From NCBI GenBank assembly GCA_010093705.1, contig MU006094.1:967550-1031549 (forward strand): a stretch of 64,000 nucleotides of DNA, written 5' to 3'. This DNA comes from Patellaria atrata CBS 101060. Lineage: Eukaryota; Ascomycota; Dothideomycetes; Patellariales; Patellariaceae. Position 1 is the first letter of the stretch. Each line of letters opens with the position of its first letter. Made by a program: the position numbers and the translations under genes. Shown piece after piece: positions 1-13,000 of the stretch. The notes beneath the pieces are model-generated. The model searched no databases, was not told the DNA's origin, and saw nothing but the letters and a program-made list of their open reading frames with translations.

Positions 1-537
1 ACTGCACGACCCAGCAATTGATCCAGCATTTCGGCCTGTGTTGGCGCTTCCACATCGCATATACTTAGATGATCATCGCATCGGCGTGACAAATGGGTGG
101 GTAGCGAAAATGACATCTTTGATGAAGAGCACGACACTTATGAAGGTCATGTTGAAGCTGTTGTAGGTTTTAGAGCTCGGGTAGACCGAGGACTCTGGCG
201 AGGAGACGAGACGACGTTGATTTTTCGGCTCGTCCGGATTCCGTGCACTTCCACCCGTTTGGACTTCAACAACAACAATTATACAAAGATTTTGTAACAA
301 TACACCTATCACATGCCGTCATAATCATTCATCGTTTGAGAACGGCCCCCATTCATTGCAAATTTACTGAATACGTGAGACCTAGCATTTGGCTAGTTCT
401 GGGCAAACGAAGCGTGTGAACCCTGCCTAAAAATTCTCCTGAATGTTGCACGTCCAGTAACCGTATGAAACATAGCAACGTGTAGAATTAGATGGAATAG
501 TAGAGATCACAGGCCTCCTGCGTCATCTGGAGTCCGA
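1..537. other. Left-edge noncoding region, atg22 upstream
   Basis: No convincing coding exon is visible on either strand. The short overlapping frames around 73-312 have no recognisable family. The right part is presumably the atg22 promoter and 5' leader. A gene ending just left of the window cannot be excluded. Confidence 0.4.
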
Positions 538-2466
538 ATGGTGCGAAGGAAACGCGAAAGGAGAGTTCCACGATACCAAGATGATGACACTAGGCCCACA
601 AGTAAGAAAGAATTGTGGGGTTGGTATTGCTCCGGGATAGCAGCTGAGGTATTCGCTGTCTGCGGTGTTGGTCTGTCTTTCTCAAGCCCAATTTCCCCAA
701 AGTCCTAAGGTATATGACTGATAAAAGCAGGTTCATTCCTACCTGTGACCCTAGAGCAACTGGCCCGGGACCGAGCAGTACTCAGAAATGGCAAGCGAAC
801 CCCGTGTACTACCGCTTCCCTCTCAGATTCAGACAGGAATACACACGTGGCGTTACTATTCAGGTCCATTCAGCCAAGGGAAGAAGACCAATGTGTAGTT
901 TATATCCTGGGCGTTAAAGTCAACACTGCTAGTTTTGCTTTGTACACCTTCTCCCTCGCCGTTTTAGTTCAAGCTCTTACTCTTGTGTCAATTAGTGCTC
1001 TTGCAGACCATGGTAAGATATACTTTACACCAAGAATGTCAATATAGCTAATGTATCAGGTAGGCCAAAACAGGAAGAGACTTCTACTTCTGTTCGGATT
1101 ATGTGGTGCTCTCGCGAATATGCTCTTCATATTAGTCTTTCCTCCCATTTATTTTGTCGGATCAATTCTTGCTATTATTGGTGTTACGTGTCTAGGATCG
1201 TCATTCGTATTGCTCAATTCCTTTCTTCCACTCCTTGTCTCAAACGACCCTGCTATACGGAGTAAAAGAGGGGACATGTTACATAATCAGTCTCGTATGT
1301 CTCATGACGACGAAGATGGCTACTTGATGGAGGATTATGGGGAGAATGCTCCCCAGTCTACTTCAGCTGAACGTCCAATTTCACCGGCTCTAGATGATAC
1401 TGTGTCTATAACATTGGAACAGTCTAATCTTTCGAATGCAATCTCGTCAAAAGGTGTTGGACTCGGTTACACTGCAGCTGTCATTGTCAACTGTGTCAGT
1501 ATCGCAATACTTGTTGCATTTTCAAAGCAGTTTCCAAACGCGTCACATACACTGCCAATGCGAGTCATATTATTGGTTGTAGGATTATGGTGGGCCGGAT
1601 TTAACATTCCTACTGCGCTCTGGCTACGACCACGGCCAGGACCACCCCTGATTTCTGATACAGCATCTCAATCAGGCAGATTGTTTATACTGCTGCGTTA
1701 CATTGCTTTCGCATGGCAAGCTCTTTGGAGAACCGTTCAATTAGCTTTTAAGCTCAAACAAGCTTTTCTGTTCCTGCTTGCTTGGTTTCTTCTTTCTGAT
1801 GCAGTTGCGACAATATCCGGTACAGCAATTCTCTTTGCTAAAACTGTGTTGCAACTCTCGCCTCCATTACTCGGGCTCTTGTCGATCACGACGATGGTCT
1901 TTGGTATATTTGGTGCTTTTATATGGCCGAAGATATCCCACTACTTCAAGTGGAAAACAACTCAGACACTCGTAGCATGTATAATACTTTTTGAAACAAT
2001 TCCGCTATATGGGCTACTTGGATTTTGGTCATTGTTCAAGAACTGGGGAGTTGGCGGTCTCCAACAACCGTGGGAGATCTTTCCGGTGGCCGCTATGTTT
2101 GGCTTTGTGAGTGGTGGGCTTTCATCACATTGCCGCTCACTTTTCGGAATGCTCGTTCCACCGGGAAAGGAGGCTGCTTTCTTTGCATTATATGCATTCA
2201 CAGACAAAGGGAGCAGTGTTATCGGCCCCTTCATCGTTGGCCGCATCGTGGACGGATCTGGAGATATTCGGCAGTCATTCTGGTTTCTTTCAGTACTCAT
2301 TATCCTTCCTGCGCCCATAATTTGGTATATCGATATTGATAAAGGCAAGAAAGATGCTTTAGCTATGGCGGGAGGAAACACAAAAGTCGCTGGAATATCT
2401 TTTACTCGAGCGGATATGGATCCCCAAGAAGAAGAGGAGGAACTTCTAGCGGGGTCAGCTCAATGA
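538..2466 (+). CDS. atg22: Autophagy-related vacuolar effluxer Atg22
   Basis: A vacuolar membrane permease of the Atg22 branch of the major facilitator superfamily; in yeast Atg22 exports amino acids released by autophagic breakdown. Exons 538-670, 731-1012 and 1064-2466 join in phase to 605 aa, the usual length. The N-terminus carries the family's KKELWGWY segment, then [11 protein letters not shown] followed by a [11 protein letters not shown] stretch, [10 protein letters not shown] and an [15 protein letters not shown] join. Many hydrophobic helices follow. An acidic, Ser-rich loop at about residues 204-264 is the cytosolic insertion typical of fungal Atg22. The first intron uses a non-consensus GTCTGT donor and is the least certain join; the second uses a TAG acceptor 4 bases past an earlier CAG because only this keeps frame. 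It ends 77 bp before the convergent NmrA-like gene. Confidence 0.9.
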
Positions 2467-2543
2467 TCGACCTATGAGTTGCTTCCCCTATCTGATTTCT
2501 CACGGTTTCGTGAACGCCATTACCAACGGAAGTGTTGTACTTT

Positions 2544-3646
2544 CTATTTGGGACTCTCTGTTTCTTCTTCAGCTCCCGTAATCTTCGTCGGCTTTCCATA
2601 CTCGGCCACAATTTCCTTCACAACCGTCTCAACATCCAACTCTTCGATACCCAAAAGCGCATTATCTGCGTCATCCCTCTCAACAACTACGCTTTTCCTT
2701 AGTCCCTCGCCAAATCCGCCACCCCACCCGAAGATTTGCGCTACCACAAGATCCAAGTTGTAGCTTTTCTCGCCTCGTTCCTTCTTTGCCCGACCTTGCT
2801 CAAGCAGATCCCGAGTATTAACATTTTCAACCATCCACTTCTGTCCTGTTACAGCCTCAAAAGCCGTGAGGATCTCGGATTGCGTCGTCTCGACGGACCG
2901 GACAAGGAAGTGCTTGTTGGTTTTCCCCAGAGGCAACTTCAAGATACCAGCGATCGCCTGACCGGTATGCGCCATTGTGACGCCAGTAATGGGAGTGTCC
3001 CCGCCATCATAAATAATAGCTTTTTGGGTAGGCAAACTAAACCCGAATACCGGAAAGCGCTTGATCGACTTTCACGTTCGATTCCGTTAGCCTAGTCTCA
3101 AAATCCTTAAGGGGCTACAGCTTACCCAATCGAAAAAGTTCCCAACTACCAACCCTGCCCACTCCATCCCCTTCTCATCCTGCAACTCTTGCGCCCTTTT
3201 GGCGATCCTCGTTTTCATCTCTCTCGGCCCCTGAAAGTCTTCCAACCCCACAAAATCCGGCCTGTTCGCAAATTCACTCAGCACGAACCGCTTGATCCCC
3301 ACGGCAGCTGCCACTTCCAGCATAAGGATCTGATCGTTGTTGCCGGTAGCACTGATGGAGCACACTACGGCGTCTTGGTTGGTAAAGGCAGCCTGAAGCC
3401 CCTCGTTGTCATTGTAGGCGGCGCGAAGGATAGGGAGATTGCTGTAAGGGGGTTCATTTGGGAGTGTGCTGGTGGGACGAGTGAGGAGTGTCACGGTGAA
3501 TCCAGCGGAGAGCAGGGAGGGGAGGATATTCCGACCTACTTCGCCGGCAGACTGGTGGTGTTAATTTCGGGCGAAACTCTGGTAAGAGGGTAAGATAGGG
3601 GGGTATTTACACCGATGAGAACTACGTTCTGGATATGAGTGCTCAT
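2544..3646 (-). CDS. NmrA-like / isoflavone-reductase-like NAD(P)-binding protein
   Basis: A Rossmann-fold protein of the atypical short-chain dehydrogenase class (NmrA-like, isoflavone-reductase-like). Exons on the minus strand are 3611-3646, 3126-3551 and 2544-3068; all joins are phase 0 and give 328 aa. The dinucleotide-binding turn GSAGEVG lies at residues 12-18, created exactly by the first splice. RFVLSEFANRPDF and NFFDW, then the KAIIYDGGD block, match the usual order in fungal members. These proteins either reduce small phenolic or ketone substrates or act as redox sensors of nitrogen regulators; the substrate cannot be told from sequence. No biosynthetic neighbours are present, so a specific pathway role is not supported. 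Confidence 0.85.
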
Positions 3647-4607
3647 GTTGAAATTTGTCCTTAATGCTTATGGTGGATGTTTGGTAATAATATGATTATG
3701 ACTTAGAAACTTAGAACGGAAATGAGTATTTTCTTGGTTTTCAGAGAATAATTGGTTTTCTCTACTGGTATTTCAACAAATAAAGAATACACCATGTCTA
3801 TATTTATGTTCCTCCTTCCTGCCTCTAAAACCTCTCGGATGTCGCAGGATGATGACTCAAAGTTTAGCTCCGTACTGCATTCATCCCGAATCGTACGAGA
3901 ATCCTCCACCATCAACAGATATAGCGCAAGTTATACGGGGGCAGAGTGACCTCGCACAAATGACCATTTCTGTTTTCAGCGTGAGAGTGCCTGCTTGAAG
4001 CCTAAGCTACTGTACTTTTATTGTCCCTGACCCTATCCCTACTGTAGAGAGGGCCTAAAATGGGGTTTAGTTCTAACTTAGTTTCCAGACCCTAGTACCG
4101 GCAATACTTTCCCTTTACTCAAAACCAGCAATGCTTTTCTAGATAATTGAATCTTATATTTCTGGCGGGACCTAACGGTGCTGAGGCGATGAAGGGCTCA
4201 GTAACATACTGTAATTACATTTAATACTTCAATTTCAACTCGATTATTCGTAGGGTCCCATTTCCACGCAATCTGCTCAATGTGCGCTGCCCGTGTCTCG
4301 ATGAACACACATTTGAAGGCAGTCCTTATTGCGACCATATGTAAGCCCACCAGAGAACTCTGCTGAGATGCTCTAAGTTTGATTCTCATCATCGTATTGC
4401 ATATGAAAGCCGTTCGCAAGAAATCAGGTGAGGTTACTCAAATCAGCCCTCCGCCCTTGCCAACATCCGATAAGTCTACCACTTTCGCAAAGGTCGTCCA
4501 TTTCAGCGGAACTGACAGCACTGACACCGACGCCATCCCCATGGCCATATCCTACCTTTGACCATTTTTTGCGTGTGTTCTTTTCCAGTTGACCTGTTTC
4601 TCCTCCG
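3647..4607. other. Intergenic region, NmrA-like promoter side
   Basis: Upstream DNA of the minus-strand reductase and, further right, of the kinase pseudogene. Small frames here show no family signature. A first kinase exon upstream of 4608 is possible (a TTTTCCAG acceptor lies near 4580-4590) but was not established. Confidence 0.4.
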
Positions 4608-5792
4608 ATGCATCTCAACCGCCTTGGACTTCGTACAACATTCAATCGACTTACCTACCGTGCTAGCATCACGATGGCATCCAGCATAGTGGGCAAATCC
4701 GGTCGCGTGTACGTTCAAGACAAGGTGCTTCAGCATCATCGCCAGGACCATAAGCTCAGCGTCTTCATGGCTGTGTAGGTTTCAAACTACATATCGTTTT
4801 CACAGTGTAGCCATATCTCTGACCCATCTCGCTCAGGTCGGGAACTAAATCATTTGTCTTTAAGCGCGTACCTTGGCCGTCCTATGACCTGTCCCTAAGC
4901 CTCGTAGCCGAGTTTTTCCATCGGCTCCGAATGCATATCGGTTGCTATGAAAAGGAGGGTGGTCTAGTCTATTCCTATCTCAGAGACACCCTACTTGCCA
5001 TTATGCAGGAAGATCCGGACTTTCCTCTAACGGAACGAAAGAAGATCTTGCGACGTACAAGAGAGGCAATACAAGAACTTCATGGCAAAGATTGGATCCA
5101 CATCGGTACTCTCCACGATCCAGAAAGCATGGTCAATACATACCTCTAACTAACTAACTCATCTTGGTAGATGTGAAGCCTGATAATATTTTTGTCAATT
5201 GGACTTGCGATGAAGAGAGTAACAAAACGGTCAGCGATGCGGCCCTGGGCGATTTTGATATCGTTTTCAAGTCGGAAGGTGGTGAAGCACGTTAGACCCC
5301 TTATGCGATAGGGAATGCCATGTGACGAAGCCCAGAAGGATAGACCGGAAGAGGTGTGACAAAGGCCTCAGGCATATTCTCTTTCGGCCTAGTGGTAAGC
5401 AAACCACGTTCAAGTTCAAGCATTCATGCTAAGCTCTGTTTACAGTGCATATATGCTCTGGGGGGTGGGGAGTTGCTGCTTTTGAACGGATACAAGGAAT
5501 TAGCAAAGCATGGTATAAAGTCGGAACAAGAGACCCTAACTCGACACTTTTCCTATTTTGGGCCGGTTCTGGAAGGCTCCTCAAGCATGTCAACGATGAG
5601 AATTGTCGTCATGCTCTGAAGGGAGCGTCTGGAATGGCTGAGGATTCAGTCAGGGAACAACCCCTTCGGAGATTCGAGCGGTGGGGTGAGGACCTTGTGC
5701 CCGAGGCTCAGAACATGATATCTAGAATGACAAACCTAGACCCAGCCGGTAAAATAACGATAGACCAAGTCTTGACTCATCGTTGGTGGTAG
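4608..5792 (+). pseudogene. Degraded serine/threonine protein kinase
   Basis: Remnant of a eukaryotic protein kinase. Four exon-like blocks with good splice sites are seen: 4608-4774, 4837-5105, 5171-5394 and 5446-5792. The third splice rebuilds the catalytic loop HIDVKPDNIF; it is followed by a DFD in place of the usual DFG, an IGNAM..RSPEG activation segment and a FSFGLV helix. Block 3 has in-frame stops at 5293-5295 (TAG), 5323-5325 (TGA) and 5341-5343 (TAG). A one-base shift near 5570-5580 separates GPVLEG from LLKHVNDEN, after which the C-lobe runs on to LTHRWW. The N-lobe is short and its Gly loop and Lys are not obvious. The layout recalls a kinase family expanded in some Leotiomycetes (recalled, not searched). 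Spliced product cannot be a full kinase. Confidence 0.8.
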
Positions 5793-6312
5793 GACGCTAC
5801 TTGAATAGCTAATGGAGGTGGCTGCAAGCGTAGATTAAAAAAGTTGCCTGTACGGTGCCTGTAGATGAGATGTTGCCTTAAATGTCCCCTCGCCCACCCT
5901 AACCAAAAAGGGTAAGCAGTATAACGGTTAAGTCCACGACATGGGAAGTGGTTGACATGTGCTAGAGTTGTACTTGTAAAATATTCCTTCCTTGAGCGTA
6001 CTATTCGACGTTTATTCGCGGTTGTACCAAGATTCGCGGTGTAATTATGTTTCAATCGAACCAGATCATAAAACTACTTGCACGCTACAAAGGTAGAAAT
6101 AAAGTTCTATTGTATTCGACTAACTTTTAAACATCTCCCGACTAATACACCGCCTAAAGATAAACACCAGACCTCAAGCAGACCATCGTTCATATGAAAA
6201 TCCAAGGAAAATATAAAACAAATGTGCCCGTACAAATATGAAACTGCCATCTCAAACAGATACCGTCGTAGAACTACTCCTCAAACCAGAAGTCCCTCAT
6301 CCCCAATATCAT
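5793..6312. other. Intergenic region between converging genes
   Basis: Lies between the 3' end of the kinase remnant and the 3' end of the minus-strand gene at 6313. No coding signal was found; part is presumably 3' UTR of the latter. Confidence 0.4.
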
Positions 6313-7831
6313 TCACAGAACAACCGGAAAAACACGTCGTAGAACACGATCCCGAAAATCTCGAGGCGGGTGAGCCTTCTTTGTGAGCTTGTTGCTACTC
6401 TCGCGCTCAACTGTCTTGCTCTTATGCGACTTTCCTGCCATCTTCTCCTTGAGCTTGCAGATGAGACCGTGCTTCTTGTGGGCCTCCTCGTGATCCGGTA
6501 CAGCGGTGATATGTCCAGCTGTGGCAGTCGAACCATCAATTTGTGTTGTCGCTTTGTTCTCGAGTTGTTGGTGTTCGCGAAGTCGTTGTACATCGCTGTT
6601 TTCTGTAGCTTCCTTGGTCTTGACAGGCTCATGTTCCTTCCGATGCTCATCTCCTTCATGTTCAACCTCACTTACTCGAGCAAGCTTCCTGGATCCATGG
6701 ATGGAGGGTGCGAAATCTCTGATGATGATTCCTTCCTCAACTGGTCCATTTGCTTTAACTTCAGGGATAGTTGTTCCGCTTGCTATGTTGTTGTACAAGG
6801 CATGGAGGTCATGTGCAGAAGCATAGCGAGGAATCGTAGTATAAACAGTCGTCGCAGGTAAAGGAGTTGGCGGATCGATGTTCTTGTTAGCATGAGCCTG
6901 GAATAGAAGCCTTGTTGGAATCTTTTGGGTCATCGTCAATGGACGAGCGGGGTAGATAGGGCGCGGTATCTTAGACCGGAAAGGAGTTGGCGTCTTTGGT
7001 GATGCTGGAGGTGTCGGTAGAGTCATGGTCTGCGCTGCGTTTACTGGAGTAGAATCTGCTTCGGCGAGAAGGGCACTCAAAGACTTGGGCAGGTCCAGTG
7101 GAGGCAAGAGAGAAGGTTTGGACGGGGTGTCGATTATTGAGAGAGGCGAAGCTATCGATGGCGAAACTTTGCTCATAGGTGTTCCCTTAACGTTTCGTTG
7201 CTTCCGGATACTTGTGCCTGTACCAGCGGTGGAGGGACTGTGGATCGTGATGCTAGACTCAGCTGCGAGTTGCAACAGCTTGTTCTTGAGCGGTGTCATG
7301 ACGGGACTAGCCTTGAACGGTGTTCCAGATGGACTACTCTTTGACTATAATCCATCAGTAAAGGTCTGTAAGAAAGTATTTAAGTAAGGAATAACAAACC
7401 TCCTCCCTTCTAATCCTTTCGATCTCATCTCTATCGACACTGCTTGGAACCGTAATGTCGGTCCAACAGCTCCGGTCTCCGTCTCCCTCACCCGCCGCAC
7501 TGCTTAGCCAGGTCATCACTGTCTGGCCACTCGTGGCCCTAAATGCCGCACCAGGTACCGCAATACCAACCTTCAACATCATACCACCCGGTGGACCTAC
7601 CGTTTTAGACACCAAGTCTGCTATGCGAGCACTAGGAGGACCCGTCTCACAGAGCACTTCGAGCTCTTGACGACTAAGCATATTCATCTTTAGGAATTGA
7701 TGCCACACCCAGTAGAGATACTCCTCCCAGGTGAGATCTGAGTACTGGGGCCCGTATTCAAACGGGGACGGATGAGATCGAAGGGTAGTCTCAAAGGGAA
7801 GACGGATGACTGGGAAATCCGAGGGCCGCAT
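6313..7831 (-). CDS. Uncharacterised Pro/Ser/Thr-rich protein
   Basis: Not recognised. Exons 7400-7831 and 6313-7344 join in phase 0 across a 55-bp intron (GTTTGT donor, TACTGAT branch, ATAG acceptor) to 487 aa. The first 110 residues look globular, with an aromatic WEEYLYWVWHQFL helix and a Gly/Ala-rich stretch. The middle (about 150-300) is disordered, rich in Pro, Ser and Thr, with TP-type sites such as SPSGTPFK and PPASPKTPTPF. The last 150 residues are highly charged and Lys-rich with possible coiled coil, ending in a basic tail (RDRVLRRVFPVVL). No signal peptide or membrane segment is seen. The composition would fit a cell-cycle or cytoskeletal phosphoprotein, but that is a guess. The long clean frames and good intron argue that it is a real gene. 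Confidence 0.7.
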
Positions 7832-8861
7832 TGTCGCTGCTGCTTTAATAGAGTGTCTATCTGCTTTAATAATGAAAGATTGATGATAATTAGAAGATGG
7901 AATAATGGTTTAGTTCAGTTTTTCAGCGCGTGAAAAGTTCTTTTGTTTATAGATTGTGTTGTAGAAATAGAATGCAGGAAGCAGGATGCTGGAGACAAAC
8001 TTATAGAAATTTATGCATAAAGGTTGGTGACCTTCGGAGGCATGCCGGCAAGGTGGTCGCCTGCCGACATTGTTAAATGAGGATGTAGTTAATTACTGTT
8101 ACTGTTTATTATCCCACGTGTGAGGGACGCTAATGTGTAACGCCGACGAAGAACGTCTCAAACGTAGGGCAAGAACGTTAAATCACGAAGCGTCAGCGCG
8201 ACTAAAACAAACGGAACCACCGTGTAAAACTTGGACTCTCTAAAAAGTAACTTGACACAGTAATGGCCTCCGAAGGTGTGGAAGAATCTAGGGAATGGCG
8301 AGAATGGTGTAATGAAAAAAGCTCCCCTCTTTAGAATTCAGAAAATACTTATATTCACTAAGATTTTTGTCAACGGAAGTTCTATCGTCATAGTCAACAC
8401 CTAAGAATGCCAGTGTGTTTTACGAAGTTGCAATTGGAAAGGAGAAAAAGGACAGAGTTTTGTTTGAGGACTAGAACACAGGAACGAAGTCTTTTGAGAC
8501 TGTTGGGGCTAAACACATGTACATAGTAACAAACTTGTACCTAAAGATTGAATTAGTTTAGATCCTCAAAACTACTACCGATATGTCAATACTGTCCGAT
8601 CAGGGCATGGAAAAAGGGATATGATCCTTGTGGATATCATAGATCCCCTGTGTTGAAAATTTGGATTTCCAGTTACTGTAGACTATACCGTAATGAGAAA
8701 AACTTGTCTACCATATCAAAGGGTTTTCTTAATATAGAAAATCATATCGGCGCCAGCTCCCGTAATAAAGGAACCCTTTAACAGTCGGAGATTGCGCCTA
8801 TCTATCGTGATCGCAGTAGCTATGAAAGATAGCTCGTCAAATTTAAATCCCAACTCCAAAA
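7832..8861. other. Intergenic region with two minus-strand boundaries
   Basis: Holds the promoter of the 7831 gene on the left and the 3' flank of ubc13 on the right. AT-rich, no coding exon or repeat recognised. Confidence 0.4.
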
Positions 8862-9479
<618 letters not shown>

Positions 9480-10084
9480 GACTGAGGGAAAGAGACGTCT
9501 GATAAGATGTAGACGCTATGTCAATATGGGATGTGGAAAGGCTGAGGAATTATCGTTCAAAAGAGATACGGAACAGTTGGAAGTGCAATCACAGCTGGGA
9601 GATGAGGGGCGGATAAAGAGCTATGATTCAGTATGACTCTACAATGTCAAAAGGGTGGAGAATATAATGAGGAGAAACAAAGAGGGTAAAAAAAAACAGT
9701 TGTAAGGCGACAGAATGACAAAGCTCAAGCATAGACTTCTCATGAGTGGTAACAGGGCTAGAATGTAGGCTTCCAGTGGCTGCGAGATGTCGTCTACTAA
9801 CCCCACCATCCTTGGCATTAGCGGAGCGGAGCTCGCTAGTTCTACTCGTATGAAGCTTGACCTAAGGTGAACTCCATGCTCCATCACGGTGTCGCATCTA
9901 CTAGCGGAGTACTACTCCTACTACTACCTTACTATTTCAGCCTCTTCTTTGTCCTAAACTGAACAGTGATTTCCACCATCGCTTCATGGCGCAAGGCCTC
10001 CTCCACTCATAGTGGTCTTGAACTCAACATGCACCCGGTGAATGACAACACTTAAGACGCGTTCCACCTGGGTGCGGAGGCAAT
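9480..10084. promoter_or_regulatory. Divergent promoter region, ubc13 / mtc5-like
   Basis: 605 bp between two divergent start codons, so it must contain both promoters and leaders. No specific binding motif is claimed. The small frames inside it lack any family signature. Confidence 0.5.
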
Positions 10085-13000
10085 ATGAGGGATCGTGGAG
10101 ATGGGGAACGTGAAAGCAACAAAGAGATAACATCAGCTTTTCAAAGCCCGACGTTTGATAAAGATGTTTCTATACGTGTTAACGAGGCGATTGGCGCTGC
10201 GTCCATATCACCAAGCGGCAGAGATGTTGTTCTAGCTTCGTGGGTATCTCACTTTCAGGATTTCTTGAAATATTTGATCTAACTTTGAACGAATGTTAGA
10301 CGCGCAGGACTATATATCATTGATCTCGACTCGCCCTATTCCCCACCGAAATATCTCCCCCATAGATCGCAATGGGATGTTGCGGATGTCCAGTGGTCTC
10401 CTTTCGCTTCTCGAGACAGGTGGATAATAAGTACGTCAAATCAAAAGGCACTTGTGTGGAATTTGGAACTTTCGAATACCCGTGCTCCTATAGAGTTTGT
10501 ATTACATGGTCACTCTCGCGCCATCACAGATATAAACTTTTCCGCCCATCATCCTGATGTCCTGGCGACATGTGCTGTCGACAGCTTCGTTCATTGTTGG
10601 GATTTACGTATCCCTTTAAGACCTGCTATGACATTTGCAGATTGGTTTGCTGGTGCTACACAAGTTAAATGGAATAGACAAGACCCTAATATTATCGCGT
10701 CTTCCCATGACAAAGTTCTCCGTATTTGGGATTTCCGAAAGGGAGCGTATCCACTTAGATCAATTGAGGCACATTCGACGAAAATTTATGGTGTTGACTG
10801 GAACAGAACAAGATCTACCGGAATACTGACGTGCTCATTAGATAAAACTATCAAATTCTGGGACTACTCCAAACTTGAAGATGAACCGGAACGTGTGATT
10901 CGTACCCCATTCCCCGTATGGAGAGCGCGGCATACGCCATTCGGATGGGGTGCTCTTGCCATGCCGCAGCGTGGTAATTTCGACCTCCATCTATACGATA
11001 GAAGACTGGGTAAAGATATGAAGATCGACGCTCCCGTATCTCCGGTCCACTCATTTGCTGGGCATACAGATCACGTCAAGGAGTTTTTGTGGAGATCTCG
11101 CGGAGACATCAATATGGGAATGGATAATCGAGATTTCCAGCTAGTCTCCTGGAGTAACGACAGACAATTACACCTGCACCGGATTGATGCCAAGATTCTC
11201 GACAAGGTCGGCTTTGAGAAAGGAAAAGAAGTTCGCAAGAAACTAAATCTGACACGAATGGGAGCAAGATATAGGACATTCACCAAAGAAAGGGTCGATG
11301 GATATATATCTGTCTCTAGAGATATGTACCCAAAGCAGAGGAGTGAACTGAGCGCCATGCTCAGAGCAACCCCCGACCCAGGCATGCAGAGAGGTCTGCT
11401 CACAGCGAACCGTGAGCACAAGAATGTAGATCGTCTCAGAGACCCGACAGGAATGCAGGCTAGAAATCAGACCAAGAACACAGTTAATCATATCGCTTGG
11501 ATGGCAGGGGTAAAGATCGGCAAACGCGAGTCCGGTGCGCTTTCAAAATACGGAGCAAAACCTACTATCAAGTCTCCAGCACATCAATGGGTGTGGGACA
11601 CACCGGAGAGCCTCGGGGATGAAATTACTTTCGTAGGCAAGAAATTCAAAAGGGTCACATTTGAGGACGTAGATGTGCAGCAACGTACAGCAACCGTTTC
11701 AATGAATGGTCCTTGGGGTGGTGATGGAAGACCTGTCTTCGTGAGAATTACGCTTCAGTTTCCTCCAGATTATCCGAAGGACGCGGCCCCAGAATACAAA
11801 CTCGAAAAGACCACATCGGCCATATCTGATGAGACGATCGCCAAGATGCAGACTGAGATCTATTCAATCATAGAAATGTACAAAGTGAGGAAAAGGGGCT
11901 GCCTTGAAGCGATTGTGAGTTACTTAGTTGGGGAACGGGGGCTTGAAGAAAGTTACTCCTTGCTGTCTATTGAAGAAGGATTAGACGGAGAAATTGTTAT
12001 TCCGCCCGCAGATGAAAGTTCAAGCGATGAAGAAGACGCCGTTGGACCAGGCATTAACGGTGGTCAAACTCATGATTTGGAGATGAGTGGTACTGACCTC
12101 ATGGGCTCAGTCAGCGCTAATGCTAATGTACCGCTACCTAAACAATGCGGTGCTTTTTGGGCAGCAGATGGCCGTCTAGTCTGCTTCTTTCCACCGAAAC
12201 CACCTCCAAAGCCACTATTTGACCTAGAGACTTTACGAAATAATGACCGGATGCCGTCAAGTAGAAATATCTTTGAAGGACTTGCACGTCTTCATAATCC
12301 TTCGCCTGGAAGCAAAAGTAAAGATATATCTACTGTGGATGGTGATGACGACGGTATGGCGACATCAGACGGCTCCTGGACTTCATCTTCAAGTAGTTCT
12401 TCTGATACCAGCAGTGATGGCATCGGAGGTCTACCTGGACGCTTTCAACCACCAGCTGCCTGGCGTGGTGCAACTTTACGGTTCCAGCGGACTTCACAGC
12501 ATTCCAGTGCTGGTTATGTGAGCAGAACTGAAAGCGGAAATGTTAAATCTATTATATCTATCCACACACCTGCGGAGTTTCTACCTGTCAAAAAAGAATT
12601 GGCAGAAGAATACGAGCTGTTTGGTGATGGGCCGGCGGTTTGTATTCACAATGCTGACGTTGCCAAACGGTACGGGTACGATGATCTCGCTGGCATATGG
12701 CATCTTGTTAAACACATTCTTTGCAAAGATGTGCCGTTAGAGATTATGCCGCAAACTATACGAAAAGAACAGATCCTTGTCTTAGCCCGCCGCTCTCTCG
12801 TTCACATCAAGCGTAAAGATAGTGGACTTGATCTATCCTTTGATGAACCGGAATCTGTTTCTAAACCGAAACTTACTGGACGAATCAAATGGGGAACTCA
12901 TCCTTTTGCCGGTCGCTGGCTCATTCCCGCCCTTTTTGAATTCTTCGAAAATCGCGCCGATGTGCAAATGCTAACCATGTTAGCATGTGTTTTTGCTGAA

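Noticed and set aside
2544-3646. Secondary metabolite cluster around the NmrA-like reductase, methyltransferase and sugar porter
   Set aside because: They are scattered among housekeeping genes over 40 kb, and no polyketide, peptide or terpene synthase is present.
5171-5394. Firm claim that RIP created the kinase stops
   Set aside because: Two stops fit CpA to TpA, but the TGA needs a G-to-A change in a GG context, which is not the preferred type; without paralogues it cannot be decided.
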